A stretch of 64,000 nucleotides of DNA from Rhodothermales bacterium (GCA_028284865.1 JANQQV010000007.1:1-64000); one strand, 5' to 3'. Positions 37,854-48,195 are shown, numbered from the stretch's first letter. Numbers and translations are program-made. Notes: generated from the sequence alone by a model not told the origin.

Positions 37854-40283
37854 CTACTTCTCTTCTTCCTCAGCAGCTTCGTCGTCAGATGCAGCTTCTG
37901 CTTCTTCAGCAGGAGCTTCTTCTGTAGCCCTTTCAGCCTTCTTGGCTTTCGCCTTGCTGGCTTTCTTGGGCTTGGCTTCTTCTTCAGGAGCCGCTTCTTC
38001 CGCTTCAGCAGGTGCTGCTTCGGCCTCGGTCTGCTCCATCTGCGCCTTGAGTTCGGCCAGACCACTCAGTTCACCCAGCGTGGCAGGGCCTGTTGCAGCC
38101 TCTCGCTCAATGTACTGCTTGACTGACTGCTGCTCTTCGCGGCGCTCTGAGTCACGCTGACGCTTTTCAGCTGCGCGCTCGGCGCGCTCCTGATTGCGTG
38201 CTTCCTGCGTAGCACTGAGGATGATCTCCTTCTGATTCGCGTCGAAGCGAATGACGTAGAGGCTCTCGATCTCATCACCCGGGCGATAGTCCGCCATGGA
38301 CTTGCCCTGCTCGATCTCACCTTCCGGCAGGAAGGCTTCGACTTCGAGAGGAAGCTCGACAACAAGGCCTTTTTCCTCTGCACGAACAACTTTCGCGCTG
38401 GAGGTTGAGCCTTCGGCGTACACCTGCTGGAACTGGTTCCAGGGGTTGGTATCCACCTGCTTGTGACCGAGGGAGATGCGACGCTCGTCCGTGTCGATGT
38501 TGAGTACGACTACGTCAAGCTCCTGACCCTTCTTGACCATGTCAGACGGGTGCTTGATACGCTTCGTCCAGGACAGGTCCGAAATGTGGACCAGACCGTC
38601 TATGCCCGGCTCGATCTCGACAAATACACCGAAGTTGGTGATGTTGCGGACCTTGCCACGCATGACCGTTCCGGGGGGATAGCGCTCGGCAATGTTCTCC
38701 CACGGATCTGGCTCGAGCTGTTTCATGCCAAGGGAGATCTTCTTCCCTTCGGAATCGACGTTGAGGATCTTGACCTCGACGACCTGTCCGAGCGACACCA
38801 TCTGGGAAGGATGGCGAATGTGCTCGGTCCAGCTCATTTCAGAGATGTGGACCAGACCTTCGATTCCCTTCTCAAGCTCAACGAATGCACCGTAGTCCGT
38901 GATGGATACCACTTTGCCTTCGACCGTCTGACCTTTCGCCAGCTTCTCTTCGATGTCATCCCATGGATGCTTCTGGAGCTGCTTGAGGCCAAGCGAGATA
39001 CGCTGACGCTCTTTGTCGTAGTCGAGAACCACCACGTTGAGCTTCTCGTCGAGGTTGACGAGCTCGGACGGATGGGAGACACGACCCCAGGAGAGGTCCG
39101 TGATGTGCAGAAGACCGTCGACACCACCGAGATCAATGAAGACACCGAAGTCCGTGATGTTCTTGACGATACCTTCGAGAATCTGACCCGGCTCCATCGT
39201 GGAGAGGATCTGCTCGCGCTGCGCCATGAGGTCCTTCTCGATGAGGGCCTTGTGCGAAACAACGATGTTCTCGTTGGCAGGGTTGAGCTTGACGATCTTG
39301 AACTCCATGCGCTTCTCGAGATACGCGTCGAAGTCGCGCACAGGGCGGACGTCGATCTGCGAACCCGGAAGGAAGGCTTCCATGCCGTCCAGCAATTCAA
39401 CGATCATACCGCCTTTGATGCGGCGAACAATCGTTCCTTCAAGGACCGTTTCGTTTTCGAAAGCGTCCTCGATCCGACGCCAGCGGCGCACGGTGTCAGC
39501 TTTCGTTTTGGACAGCACGAGCTGGCCATGGTAGTCCTCGATACGCTCGAGATAGACTTCAACTTCTTCGCCAGCGGCCAGCTCATCGCCGAATTCGCTG
39601 CGAGAGACGATACCGTCTGATTTGAAGCCGATGTCGATGACGACGTCTTTCTCGCTGATGCTGATCACCTTACCAGCAACGATCTCATTTTCAGAGACGT
39701 TGGTGAGGGTGTTTTCAACAAGCTTGCGGAGATCATCCAGTCCGACGTTGGTGTCGAATGGATCTTCGCGGTCGTCGAGGTCCTCGAGCTTGAATACTTC
39801 TCCGGAGATCTCTCCGGTATATCCGATCATGCCCTCAGCATGAACGAGCGCGTCTTCGGTCGAGATGAAAGGCTCGCTGGAAGCTTCAGACTCTGCAGCT
39901 GGTGCTTCGGGAGCTGATTCCTCCTCGGCAACAGCTTCTGCGGCCGCTTCTTCGGCTTCAGGGGCTTCTTCGGTCTCGGCTTCAACTTTAGGAGCTGCTT
40001 CCGCTTCCGGAGCTGCTTCCGCTTCCGGAGCTTCCTCTTCAGTTGCTGCTTCTTCGGATACTTCTTCTGCGACTTCTTCGGTAGCCTCTTCTGCAACTTC
40101 TGCAGATGCTTCTTCGGTCGCGACTTCCTCGGATGATTCTTCGGCTGCTTCCGGGGCGGATTCTTCCGCTACCGCTGCAGTCTCATCACCCGCATCTTCG
40201 GACGTTGCCTCAGGTGCTTGGGTCTCCTCCGTGACGGGGGCCTCTTCTTGCTCCTGGACGTCCTTCTGCTGATCATCAGCCAT
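37854..40283 (-). CDS. rpsA: 30S ribosomal protein S1
   Basis: 809-residue mRNA-binding protein with six S1 repeats (clearest: VSITDYGAFVELEKGIEGLVHIS, each about 85 residues). Compared with the E. coli protein (557 residues) it is longer because of two low-complexity regions. The N-terminal 130 residues are almost only Ala, Glu, Pro and Thr, and the last 70 residues mix Ala/Glu with basic Lys runs. The ATG at 40283 (MADDQQKD) is chosen; the longer open frame upstream is not family-like. It follows cmk, the standard cmk-rpsA order. Confidence 0.92.
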   Translation of the reverse strand: MADDQQKDVQEQEEAPVTEETQAPEATSEDAGDETAAVAEESAPEAAEESSEEVATEEASAEVAEEATEEVAEEVSEEAATEEEAPEAEAAPEAEAAPKVEAETEEAPEAEEAAAEAVAEEESAPEAPAAESEASSEPFISTEDALVHAEGMIGYTGEISGEVFKLEDLDDREDPFDTNVGLDDLRKLVENTLTNVSENEIVAGKVISISEKDVVIDIGFKSDGIVSRSEFGDELAAGEEVEVYLERIEDYHGQLVLSKTKADTVRRWRRIEDAFENETVLEGTIVRRIKGGMIVELLDGMEAFLPGSQIDVRPVRDFDAYLEKRMEFKIVKLNPANENIVVSHKALIEKDLMAQREQILSTMEPGQILEGIVKNITDFGVFIDLGGVDGLLHITDLSWGRVSHPSELVNLDEKLNVVVLDYDKERQRISLGLKQLQKHPWDDIEEKLAKGQTVEGKVVSITDYGAFVELEKGIEGLVHISEMSWTEHIRHPSQMVSLGQVVEVKILNVDSEGKKISLGMKQLEPDPWENIAERYPPGTVMRGKVRNITNFGVFVEIEPGIDGLVHISDLSWTKRIKHPSDMVKKGQELDVVVLNIDTDERRISLGHKQVDTNPWNQFQQVYAEGSTSSAKVVRAEEKGLVVELPLEVEAFLPEGEIEQGKSMADYRPGDEIESLYVIRFDANQKEIILSATQEARNQERAERAAEKRQRDSERREEQQSVKQYIEREAATGPATLGELSGLAELKAQMEQTEAEAAPAEAEEAAPEEEAKPKKASKAKAKKAERATEEAPAEEAEAASDDEAAEEEEK
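39991..40032 (-). repeat. 18-bp tandem repeat in the rpsA acidic leader
   Basis: The 18-base unit GGAGCTGCTTCCGCTTCC occurs twice in perfect tandem (39991-40008, 40009-40026) plus a partial third copy. It encodes EAEAAP on the minus strand. It suggests that the acidic tail grew by slippage. Confidence 0.85.
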
Positions 40284-40421
40284 GGGGGTCCACGTGGTTG
40301 AGCGTCCTCCGGCTATCAGGCACTTGGGAGCCGGTTGCTCTGGTCTGGTGAACACATTTCCGGACAGGTCCCACCCTGCATCGGACTGGCCCACTTTGGG
40401 TCAGACGGCGTGCTACCTCAC

Positions 40422-41099
40422 CTATCGGGATTCGTTCCCGCGAATCAGGGCCAGAATATTCTCCACCTGTTCTTCAAACGACAGCCCAGACGTATCCACC
40501 AGAACTGCGTCCACCGCCTGCATCAACGGGGCGACATCCCTCGAGGAGTCGCGCTGGTCCCGTTCCCGGATGTCGTCAAGCAACGCGTCCTCATCCACCT
40601 CAACGCCCTTCTCTCTCAGCTGCAAGGCTCGGCGATGCGCTCGGATTTCTGGAGAGGCCGTGATGAAGAACTTGAAGTCCGCATCGGGAAACACCACGGT
40701 TCCAATGTCCCTTCCTTCCATGACCACCCAGCCACCGGACGTCACATGGGTAGAGGCCACCTCCCGCTGAAGCTCCACCATTCTGGCGCGCACGTCAGGT
40801 CGCTTACTGACGCGCGAAGACATGCTGCTCACGTCTTCCGATCGGATAAGGCCCGACACGTCCTCGCCATCGAGCAGTACAACGGTCTCATCATCGACGG
40901 ATTGCAATGCGACACTTGATGACTGCAATACACGCTCGAATGCACTCTCTTCGGGATTGATGCCCGTCCGGATGGATTTCAGCGCGAGCGCCCGATACAT
41001 GGCGCCTGTGTCAATAAAAAGCGCATTCAGGCGTTCAGCCACTGCACGAGCTGTCGAGCTCTTGCCTGAGCCTGCAGGTCCATCAATTGCGACGATCAA
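40422..41099 (-). CDS. cmk: Cytidylate kinase
   Basis: Phosphorylates CMP and dCMP using ATP. The 225-residue core has P-loop AIDGPAGSGKSST at the N-terminus, FIDTGAMYRALAL, the substrate-binding EGRDIGTVVFPDAD, and DIRERDQRDSSRDVAPL near the C-terminus. The start is uncertain: there is no ATG near the conserved N-terminus, so TTG at 41099 is used. The frame stays open to 41291, but the added 64 residues look non-coding (no conservation visible). It lies directly upstream of rpsA. Confidence 0.9.
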   Translation of the reverse strand: MIVAIDGPAGSGKSSTARAVAERLNALFIDTGAMYRALALKSIRTGINPEESAFERVLQSSSVALQSVDDETVVLLDGEDVSGLIRSEDVSSMSSRVSKRPDVRARMVELQREVASTHVTSGGWVVMEGRDIGTVVFPDADFKFFITASPEIRAHRRALQLREKGVEVDEDALLDDIRERDQRDSSRDVAPLMQAVDAVLVDTSGLSFEEQVENILALIRGNESR

Positions 41100-41415
41100 T
41101 GTGGTAAGACGGATTAAGGTTGGTCCCCTCTGGATGCAGGAGTCACGGCGCACGCTAATTGCCCATGTTGCCTGATTTCTCGTGCAAGCCGGTTTCCCGA
41201 GTGCGGCGAAGTAGCTTGCAGGCCGATTTCGCGGGTTAGCCGATTTCACCTTGCTTTGCTCCAAATTATCTGAGCGTTGCCGACCTTTCAACGCTCGTCG
41301 AGACCGATTTCCGTGAATTGGAACGGCGAACTGCGGATTCGTGCATTGAAAATAGCCGAGTTGCTACCCGGCAAGCCGGCGAAGCAGCGCCTCAATCCAT
41401 CAACAATCAGTAGTC
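41100..41415. other. Divergent intergenic region (cmk / TrmH-family gene)
   Basis: About 316 bases without a supported gene, apart from the doubtful upstream extension of the cmk frame to 41291. It must contain the promoters of both divergent units. No clear repeat, hairpin with a U-run, or tRNA-like structure was seen. Confidence 0.5.
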
Positions 41416-41994
41416 GTGCACCAACTCCCCCACCTGGATATTCCACGGGTCCCACCTGCTGAGCTTTCGGCCATCGAACGCCACCCAGTGGCCTTATTTC
41501 TCGATCGAATTCGGTCCGCGCACAACGTGGGGACCATGATCCGGACCGCAGACGGTCTCCTCATGCGGGAAGTCATCCTTTCTGGATTCACGCCAGATAT
41601 CGAGCACAAAGGTGTCCACAAGGCGTCTTTGGGTGCTCAGGACTTCGTGCCATCTCGACGCGTCGACGCTGCCGTGGATGATTTGAAACGACTCAAGTCT
41701 GAAGGGTGGACGATTGCGGCGATGGAAATCACATCCTCCCCATCTTCAATGACCGATCTCACACTGGATGACTTCCCTCTCATCCTCGTTGCCGGAAACG
41801 AGATCGACGGCGTTTCTGAAGAAGTCTTGTCCGTTTGCGACCTGTCCCTGGAGCTACCTCAATTCGGAGCCAAGCAATCCCTGAATGTGGCTGTCGCGTC
41901 CGGGATTCTGTCTTATGATGTGATTCGCCACTATCGTGCGCTGTCAGGCCGACCGGCGTATCCAGAACACGATCCTCGAGCGATATCATCATGA
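41416..41994 (+). CDS. SpoU/TrmH-family RNA 2'-O-methyltransferase
   Basis: 192-residue SPOUT methyltransferase. Motif 1 is [13 protein letters not shown] (catalytic Arg and Asn), motif 2 [15 protein letters not shown] and motif 3 [19 protein letters not shown], which together form the trefoil knot that binds SAM. It lacks an extra N-terminal substrate-binding domain, like TrmL/TrmH-type proteins. The RNA target (tRNA or rRNA) cannot be told. It starts with GTG at 41416 and overlaps the mutase start by 4 bases (ATGA). Confidence 0.85.
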   Translation: MHQLPHLDIPRVPPAELSAIERHPVALFLDRIRSAHNVGTMIRTADGLLMREVILSGFTPDIEHKGVHKASLGAQDFVPSRRVDAAVDDLKRLKSEGWTIAAMEITSSPSSMTDLTLDDFPLILVAGNEIDGVSEEVLSVCDLSLELPQFGAKQSLNVAVASGILSYDVIRHYRALSGRPAYPEHDPRAISS

Positions 41995-44966
41995 GTGACT
42001 GGAAAGAACGAGCACTTGCAGAGTCCCGCGGCAAACTGACCATGGCGGATCTGTTCTGGCTACCCGATCCAACCGCGCACGTTGAGGCTCAAGCATTTCC
42101 GGGGCGCCTACTCCCTTCTTTTGCCCCGGTCGATACGACGTTCGTTGCATTCGACTCGGTGGAGCAGGGTCGTGATTCCCTGACTGCGCTCTGGAGGAAG
42201 ATCGATGACCGAGTAGCGTCGATCACATCCATAGAAGGGCATCACGTGACGCTGGACCTGACGCCGTCAATTCGTTGCGGCGCTGGTTGGTCTACCACAC
42301 TGGCGATCTTGGGACGGAGTATTCTCGAAAGGACGTCGTCCGATTCCGACCTGACTATTCTGTTGCCCGTATCCACTCGTGTCCTGGGGGACATTGCCGG
42401 TATCCGTGCCGCTCGAGCAATGATCAACCACGTCCTGAGTCACACAATCGACTCCACTGACGCGGGATACAAGGCGTCCATATGGGCGCTCGGCACGGAT
42501 CTCGATTACGCTTCGGGTTTCCCGACCAACAATCTCATTCGAACTACGCTGCAAGGACTGGGAGCGATCATGAGCAGCGCTGATCGTTGGAGTATTCGGC
42601 CCCATGACGAGGCACCAGACCAGCAGAATGAGGCTGCACGCCTTGCTGCAAACGTGGCCCGGATGCTCGAACATGAGGCTGGTTTTGATGCTGTTGACGA
42701 TGCTGCACGGGGTGCTTGGGCGATTGAGGAAGCCAGCGCCCAACTGGTCGTGCAGGCTCTTGCGAAGATGGGCGAATTGGAAGATGTTCGTCTGGAAGAC
42801 TGGCCATCAGCAGAACCATTTCAGAAGTGGCTGACTGCGGATCGATCCTCGTCTGCCCGTTGGGACCGGATTGATGAACCATGCAGGACGGATGATGCGG
42901 CAGTCATTCCGATGGATCTACAGGCAGGACCATCTGTGGGGGAGGTGATATCGTTCAAAGAAGATGATCGGACCCCTCCCTCCCCGGCCGGTATCGCACC
43001 GTTCCTTCGCGGTCCGTACTCCAGCATGTATCTCGGACGACCGTGGACAATCCGTCAATACGCAGGATTTTCGACAGCGGATGAGTCCAATGCATTCTAC
43101 CGTCGCAATCTGGCAGCGGGTCAGAAGGGTCTTTCCGTGGCTTTCGACCTGGCCACCCATCGCGGGTACGATTCTGACCACCCACGCGTCACGGGTGATG
43201 TTGGAATGGCCGGCGTGGCCATCGATACCGTCGAGGATATGAAGATCCTCTTTGACGGTATTCCGCTCGACCGGATGAGCGTGTCGATGACCATGAACGG
43301 CGCCGTCCTCCCTGTGATGGCCTTCTACATAGTGGCCGCTGAAGAATCCAGTGTCTCGCCAAATCAGCTTTCCGGCACCATCCAGAATGACATATTGAAG
43401 GAGTTCATGGTTCGGAACACCTTCATTTACCCTCCTGAACCCAGCATGCGGATTGTTCGGGACATCATCCGCTACGCTTCCACTAACATGCCGAGGTTCA
43501 ACCCGATTTCCGTTTCGGGCTACCACATGCTGGAAGCCGGTGCTTCGGCAGATCTGGAATTGGCCTACACGTTGGCAGATGGCCTCGAGTACGTCGAACA
43601 AGCCATTGAGGCTGGCCTGGACGTCGATGCCTTCGCGCCCAGGATTTCGTTCTTCTTCGGGATCGGCATGAACCCGCTCCTCGAGATGGCCAAGTTGCGC
43701 GCAGCAAGGGTTCTGTGGTCCGAAATCATGGGCGCGTTCAACCCGACGAACCCCAAGTCGCAGATGTTGAGGACCCACTGTCAGACTTCAGGCTGGTCGC
43801 TTGCGGCCCAGGACCCGTTCAACAATGTGGCTCGCACCTGCATTGAGGCCTTTGCCGCCGTCTCTGGACACACGCAATCGCTCCATACCAATGCGCTGGA
43901 TGAAGCCCTCGCGCTGCCAACGGACTTTTCCGCACGCGTTGCCAGGGACACTCAACGCATCCTGCAGACCGAAACGGATCTGACACAGGTGATTGACCCA
44001 TTTGGTGGGTCCTTCGAAGTTGAACGCCTGACCGATGAACTCCTGGAGCAGGCCCGCGCCCACCTTTCGGAGATCCGGAATGCAGGCGGCATGGCAACTG
44101 CCATTCAACAGGGCATTCCCAAGCGGCGGATTGAACAATCCGCCGCTCGTCGCCAGGCACGTATCGATTCCCGGGAGGAAATCATCGTTGGGGTCAATCA
44201 ATACGTAAGTCAGGAGGCGAGCGACGTCGAAGTCCGGGCGATCGACAACGATGCTGTGCGTCTGGCACAGGTTGATCGACTCGAAAGGATCAAAGCAGAA
44301 CGTGATTCTTCTGCCTCTGAACGCGCCCTGCATACCCTGAAAGAGGCGGCTTCGGATCCCTCGAAGCCGCTCATGGAGGCATGTATCGAGGCCGCGAGAG
44401 CTCGCTGTACGTTGGGCGAGATGTCAGACGCCATGGAGTCTGTATTCGGTCGCCACCAGCCGGAGACCGACCTCTTCACCGGTGTCTATGCGTCTGAGTT
44501 CGCAGATCGCAGTACATTGGATCCTGTGATTCGCAAATCGGACATATTCCTTGAACAACAAGGGCGACGGCCGCGCATTCTGATCGCCAAACTTGGCCAG
44601 GATGGACACGATCGTGGTGCGCGCGTCATTGCAACTGCTTTTGCTGATCTAGGCTTCGATGTGGATGTCGGACCCCTCTTCCAGACGCCAGAGGAAACCG
44701 TTCGACAGGCCATCGAAAATGATGTCCACATCATTGGAGCCTCTTCACTGGCCGGGGCTCACAAGACGCTCGTTCCGGAATTGGTTCGACTGCTCTCCGA
44801 TTCGGGCCGCTCTGACATCCTGGTGGTTGCCGGAGGAGTCATACCGGATCAAGATATCCCTGCATTGTTGCAATCCGGTGTTGCTGCGGTATTCGGTCCA
44901 GGAACGGTCATTCCTGCCGCTGCAGATGATCTGATTGATCGTCTGCTCCTTCTCCATTCATCCTGA
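41991..44966 (+). CDS. Methylmalonyl-CoA mutase, MutA-like and MutB regions on one chain
   Basis: 991 residues. About residues 60-330 resemble only the C-terminal half of the small subunit (MutA), with [19 protein letters not shown] matching the usual NLLRAT... and an [16 protein letters not shown]...AWAIEE block. From about residue 335 a complete large subunit follows: [49 protein letters not shown] and [11 protein letters not shown]. The B12 domain (about 860-991) has [10 protein letters not shown] (DxHxxG, His ligand to cobalt), SSLAGAHK and AGGVIP. It isomerises L-methylmalonyl-CoA to succinyl-CoA. The MutA-like half is truncated at its N-terminus, so it is presumably structural. meaB follows. 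Confidence 0.92.
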   Translation: MSDWKERALAESRGKLTMADLFWLPDPTAHVEAQAFPGRLLPSFAPVDTTFVAFDSVEQGRDSLTALWRKIDDRVASITSIEGHHVTLDLTPSIRCGAGWSTTLAILGRSILERTSSDSDLTILLPVSTRVLGDIAGIRAARAMINHVLSHTIDSTDAGYKASIWALGTDLDYASGFPTNNLIRTTLQGLGAIMSSADRWSIRPHDEAPDQQNEAARLAANVARMLEHEAGFDAVDDAARGAWAIEEASAQLVVQALAKMGELEDVRLEDWPSAEPFQKWLTADRSSSARWDRIDEPCRTDDAAVIPMDLQAGPSVGEVISFKEDDRTPPSPAGIAPFLRGPYSSMYLGRPWTIRQYAGFSTADESNAFYRRNLAAGQKGLSVAFDLATHRGYDSDHPRVTGDVGMAGVAIDTVEDMKILFDGIPLDRMSVSMTMNGAVLPVMAFYIVAAEESSVSPNQLSGTIQNDILKEFMVRNTFIYPPEPSMRIVRDIIRYASTNMPRFNPISVSGYHMLEAGASADLELAYTLADGLEYVEQAIEAGLDVDAFAPRISFFFGIGMNPLLEMAKLRAARVLWSEIMGAFNPTNPKSQMLRTHCQTSGWSLAAQDPFNNVARTCIEAFAAVSGHTQSLHTNALDEALALPTDFSARVARDTQRILQTETDLTQVIDPFGGSFEVERLTDELLEQARAHLSEIRNAGGMATAIQQGIPKRRIEQSAARRQARIDSREEIIVGVNQYVSQEASDVEVRAIDNDAVRLAQVDRLERIKAERDSSASERALHTLKEAASDPSKPLMEACIEAARARCTLGEMSDAMESVFGRHQPETDLFTGVYASEFADRSTLDPVIRKSDIFLEQQGRRPRILIAKLGQDGHDRGARVIATAFADLGFDVDVGPLFQTPEETVRQAIENDVHIIGASSLAGAHKTLVPELVRLLSDSGRSDILVVAGGVIPDQDIPALLQSGVAAVFGPGTVIPAAADDLIDRLLLLHSS

Positions 44967-44986
44967 TTGGTTCAACTCTCTTGCCC

Positions 44987-45979
44987 ATGCACGTTGACGT
45001 ACAGGAGCTGATAGAAGGTTTGAAGTCGGGAAATCGAGGTGCATTGGCGCGCTCCATCACCCTCCTGGAAAGCCGAAAGGAGTCAGATTCAGCATCACGA
45101 CGTCGCCTACTCGAGGCTTGCGAGGAATTGACGCAACGACAGGCTGAGCCGACGCGCCGAGTCGCATTCACAGGCGCACCTGGGGTGGGTAAAAGCTCCC
45201 TGATCAACCGGGTTGGCGTTCAGCTCATTGCCTCCGGACATCAGGTTGCCGTTCTGGCTATCGACCCTTCGAGCGGCAAGACAGGGGGCAGCATCCTGGG
45301 AGACAAAACGCGCATGGTGGATCTGGCACGCGATGAACGCGCTTTCATTCGCCCGTCGCCGACAGCAGGCCACCTCGGCGGCATTGCGGAGGCCACCAGA
45401 GAGGCCATTCTGGTGTGCGAAGCCGCCGGCTACGACCGCATCATCGTCGAAACGGTTGGTGTCGGGCAATCCGAACACCAGGTCAGCAGCCTTGTCGACT
45501 TGGTCGTATTCCTGACCATCGCAGGAGCTGGTGATGGACTGCAAGGCATCAAACGCGGCATTCTTGAATCCGCCGACCTGGTCGCTGTAAACAAGGCTGA
45601 CGGCGAAGCACGTCAATCATCAGAGGACCATGCCCGCGAGCTTTCTGGCGCACTAAAACTGCTTCGTGGTCATGAGAGCGCACCTGAAGTGCTGCTCACC
45701 TCAGCCACGACAGGCCATGGCGTCGACTCACTTTCAGACGCGCTGAATACGTGTATTGCAGAGCTGGAAGGCAACGGCACATTTGATGCCCGCAGACGCC
45801 AGCAACGGTTGCAGTGGTTCGACGATGCCACGATGAGCATCCTGCTCCGACAATTGCAATCACGCGAGGACTGGAGCGAGATGAAGAACACCTTGCTTCA
45901 GGAGGTCAAATCTGGGCAGCGCACACCCTATGCGGCGGCGGCTGAATGGGTTCATCGCGTGCTCGAAAGCGAGGCGTAA
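44987..45979 (+). CDS. meaB: Methylmalonyl-CoA mutase-associated GTPase (MeaB/ArgK)
   Basis: 331-residue G3E-family GTPase that loads and protects the adenosylcobalamin cofactor of the mutase. It has GAPGVGKSSLINR (Walker A), AIDPSSGKTGGSILGDKTRM (switch region), ETVGVGQSE (Walker B) and NKADG (base recognition). It sits 20 bases after the mutase stop, supporting its role as its chaperone. The ATG at 44987 is taken; a TTG at 44981 gives the same reading frame. Confidence 0.93.
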   Translation: MHVDVQELIEGLKSGNRGALARSITLLESRKESDSASRRRLLEACEELTQRQAEPTRRVAFTGAPGVGKSSLINRVGVQLIASGHQVAVLAIDPSSGKTGGSILGDKTRMVDLARDERAFIRPSPTAGHLGGIAEATREAILVCEAAGYDRIIVETVGVGQSEHQVSSLVDLVVFLTIAGAGDGLQGIKRGILESADLVAVNKADGEARQSSEDHARELSGALKLLRGHESAPEVLLTSATTGHGVDSLSDALNTCIAELEGNGTFDARRRQQRLQWFDDATMSILLRQLQSREDWSEMKNTLLQEVKSGQRTPYAAAAEWVHRVLESEA

Positions 45980-45995
45980 TCGGAGACGAACCCGG

Positions 45996-47462
45996 TTAGC
46001 CGAGCCGGTCCAGCGCCGTCTCGATCCGAGAGAGCGTTTCTTCCTTACCAATCAGTTGCATCAGGGAGTACAAGCTGGGGCCTCCACCTACGCCCGAAAG
46101 TGACATGCGAAGGGGAAACATGATGGCACCCATGCCGATGCCCTCATCTTCGATAAACCCGTTCAGGGCCGCTTCCAAGGCCTCTTCGGTCCAGTCCTCC
46201 AATTGATCCAGACGTCCGGCAAATCCCTTCAGGGCACCAGAAGACGACTCTTTCCACCGCTTGGCCACCGCCTTTTCGTCATATGTCTCAGGAGCCTGGA
46301 AAAGGTAGTCAGCTTCGAAGAGATCCTCGGCGAAGGACATGCGCTCCTTCATCATGGAGATAGCCTGAGCCAGGTAGGACAGTTCCACATCTCCGAAACG
46401 CTCCGACGCCGCTTCGTGTAACTGCCCGGCGATATCCTCGTTTGTCCTTTCGCGCAGCCACTGCTCGTTGAACCAGCGCAGTTTGTTGAGATCGAATTGC
46501 ACACCCGACTGACCAACACGCTCAAGAGAAAAAGCCCCTGAAAGTGCTTCAAGCGAAAACATCTCTCGTTCATCTCCCGGATTCCAACCCAGCAAGGCAA
46601 GAAAATTGACGAGCGCCGCTGGCTCATAACCTTGCTCCACGTACTGGTGAACCGAGACCGGAATCCCCTGCTTCTCCGCATTGCGTTTCGAGAGTTTGCC
46701 ACCGGTCGGACTCAGAATGAGCGGGAGGTGCGCCATCGCCGGCGCCGTCCATCCCATGGCCTCGTACAGTAAAATGTGCTTCGGCGTTGAAGGCAGCCAC
46801 TCCTCGCCCCTGATCACATGCGTGATTCCCATGTCGTGGTCGTCAACGATGTTGGCCAGGTGATAGGTGGGCAAACCGTCCGACTTGATCAAGACCTGAT
46901 CATCAATCGTACCGCTTTCGAAGGTCACGTTGCCTCGGATCGCATCGGTGAAGGAAACTGCGTTACCAGGCACGACCTTCAATCGGACCACATGTGGTTC
47001 GCCAGCGTCCAGTCGCGCGGCAACCTCATCAGCAGACAGTGTGAGACTGTTGGCCATTTCGCCGCGAGTCGTGTGATCGTAGCGAGGGTTCGGGTTTTCT
47101 GCTGAGCGATGACGCTCGCGCAATGCCTCAAGTGCCGCATCGTCATCGAATGCGATGTATGCGTTTCCGGAAGCGATCAATTGCTGAGCCACTTCGGCAT
47201 ACCGTGCACTCCGTTCTGACTGACGGTACGGACCAACGTCTCCTTCCCGTCCTGGACCTTCGTCATACTCGATGCCGGCCCAGGTCATCATGTCCAGAAT
47301 GTCCTGCTCTGCATCGGCGACGAATCGACTGCGATCCGTGTCTTCAATGCGAAGGACAAAGGTGCCGCCATGCTTTTTGGCAAGCAGGTAGTTGTAGAGA
47401 GCAGTGCGCAGACCGCCAATGTGAAGAAAGCCTGTCGGGCTTGGGGCAAAACGAACGCGCAT
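45996..47462 (-). CDS. gltX: Glutamyl-tRNA synthetase
   Basis: Charges tRNA-Glu with glutamate. The 488-residue class I synthetase has the first signature FAPSPTGFLHIGGLRTALYN (HIGH as HIGG) and the second as KLSKRN (KMSKS). The C-terminal anticodon-binding domain is helical and includes the ALNGFIEDEGIGMGAIMFPLRMSL stretch. The ATG at 47462 (MRVRFAPSP) is taken; upstream codons are not conserved. It converges with meaB across 16 bases. Confidence 0.95.
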   Translation of the reverse strand: MRVRFAPSPTGFLHIGGLRTALYNYLLAKKHGGTFVLRIEDTDRSRFVADAEQDILDMMTWAGIEYDEGPGREGDVGPYRQSERSARYAEVAQQLIASGNAYIAFDDDAALEALRERHRSAENPNPRYDHTTRGEMANSLTLSADEVAARLDAGEPHVVRLKVVPGNAVSFTDAIRGNVTFESGTIDDQVLIKSDGLPTYHLANIVDDHDMGITHVIRGEEWLPSTPKHILLYEAMGWTAPAMAHLPLILSPTGGKLSKRNAEKQGIPVSVHQYVEQGYEPAALVNFLALLGWNPGDEREMFSLEALSGAFSLERVGQSGVQFDLNKLRWFNEQWLRERTNEDIAGQLHEAASERFGDVELSYLAQAISMMKERMSFAEDLFEADYLFQAPETYDEKAVAKRWKESSSGALKGFAGRLDQLEDWTEEALEAALNGFIEDEGIGMGAIMFPLRMSLSGVGGGPSLYSLMQLIGKEETLSRIETALDRLG

Positions 47463-47626
47463 GAAGACGGGGAGACAGAGAAATGAGTTGGCCAATCAAT
47501 TAGAGCGCCTAACTCCTTTCTCATCCGCGAGGATTCCTGAGAAGGTCCACTTCGTTTGGATCGCACGTGAATTGCGGACCAATAGGCGTCCCTTCATCCA
47601 CCTCACCCCACCGACGATACCAGGGG

Positions 47627-48148
47627 TCAGTCGCTGGCGTCTGCTTCGATGGTCAACCCAGGCTCGAACACGTAGATATAGGACTGCATGACACGCGCCT
47701 GAGGCGTCTCGAATGCGACCCGTTCTTCTTCCTGGGCCAGGAATGCCGTTTCGCCACTGTCTTCAAGCAGGGGCAAGAACCAACCAATCATGAACACGGC
47801 CACGACAGCCGCCACGGCAGTCCGCACCGACACGGATTTCCGTGTTCGCCACATCGGTTCACGTTCTTCAAACCGGTCAACCCGCGTGCCAGAGGCCTTC
47901 AGGGCATCAAGGCGCCTGAAAAACGCTTCATCAACTGCCGGTGGGACTTCCAGATATTCCTGTCGACTCATGCGACGGAAAAGCATGACGTGATCCATGA
48001 ACGAGCGGGCTTCCGGATCACGTGACAGATGTGAATACAGTTCACCCTGCTGCTCCAGCGGCAATTCCCCGTCGAGGAAGAGATTGAGTGCCTCCTCTTC
48101 GCGGTTGAAATCTGCTGATTCGCTTTGTGGACCTGTTGTCGGGTTCAT
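47627..48148 (-). CDS. Anti-sigma factor, single-pass membrane protein
   Basis: 173 residues: a cytoplasmic N-terminal domain (about 1-100), one transmembrane segment (about 108-128, VRTAVAAVVAVFMIGWFLPLL) and a short outer part. The N-terminal LFLDGELPLEQQGELYSHL segment resembles anti-sigma zinc-binding domains, but the HxxxCxxC zinc motif is missing, so this is a zinc-free anti-sigma fold. It lies 47 bases after the ECF sigma gene, the usual arrangement. The inducing signal is unknown. It shows no sign of truncation. Confidence 0.75.
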   Translation of the reverse strand: MNPTTGPQSESADFNREEEALNLFLDGELPLEQQGELYSHLSRDPEARSFMDHVMLFRRMSRQEYLEVPPAVDEAFFRRLDALKASGTRVDRFEEREPMWRTRKSVSVRTAVAAVVAVFMIGWFLPLLEDSGETAFLAQEEERVAFETPQARVMQSYIYVFEPGLTIEADASD

Positions 48149-48195
48149 GGCATGGTGCCGGGCCGCACATCCCTGAAGGAGCGCTGCACGTCATG

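Noticed and set aside
39865-40272. Ser/Ala-rich plus-strand frame opposite rpsA
   Set aside because: Antisense of the acidic S1 leader; not a gene.
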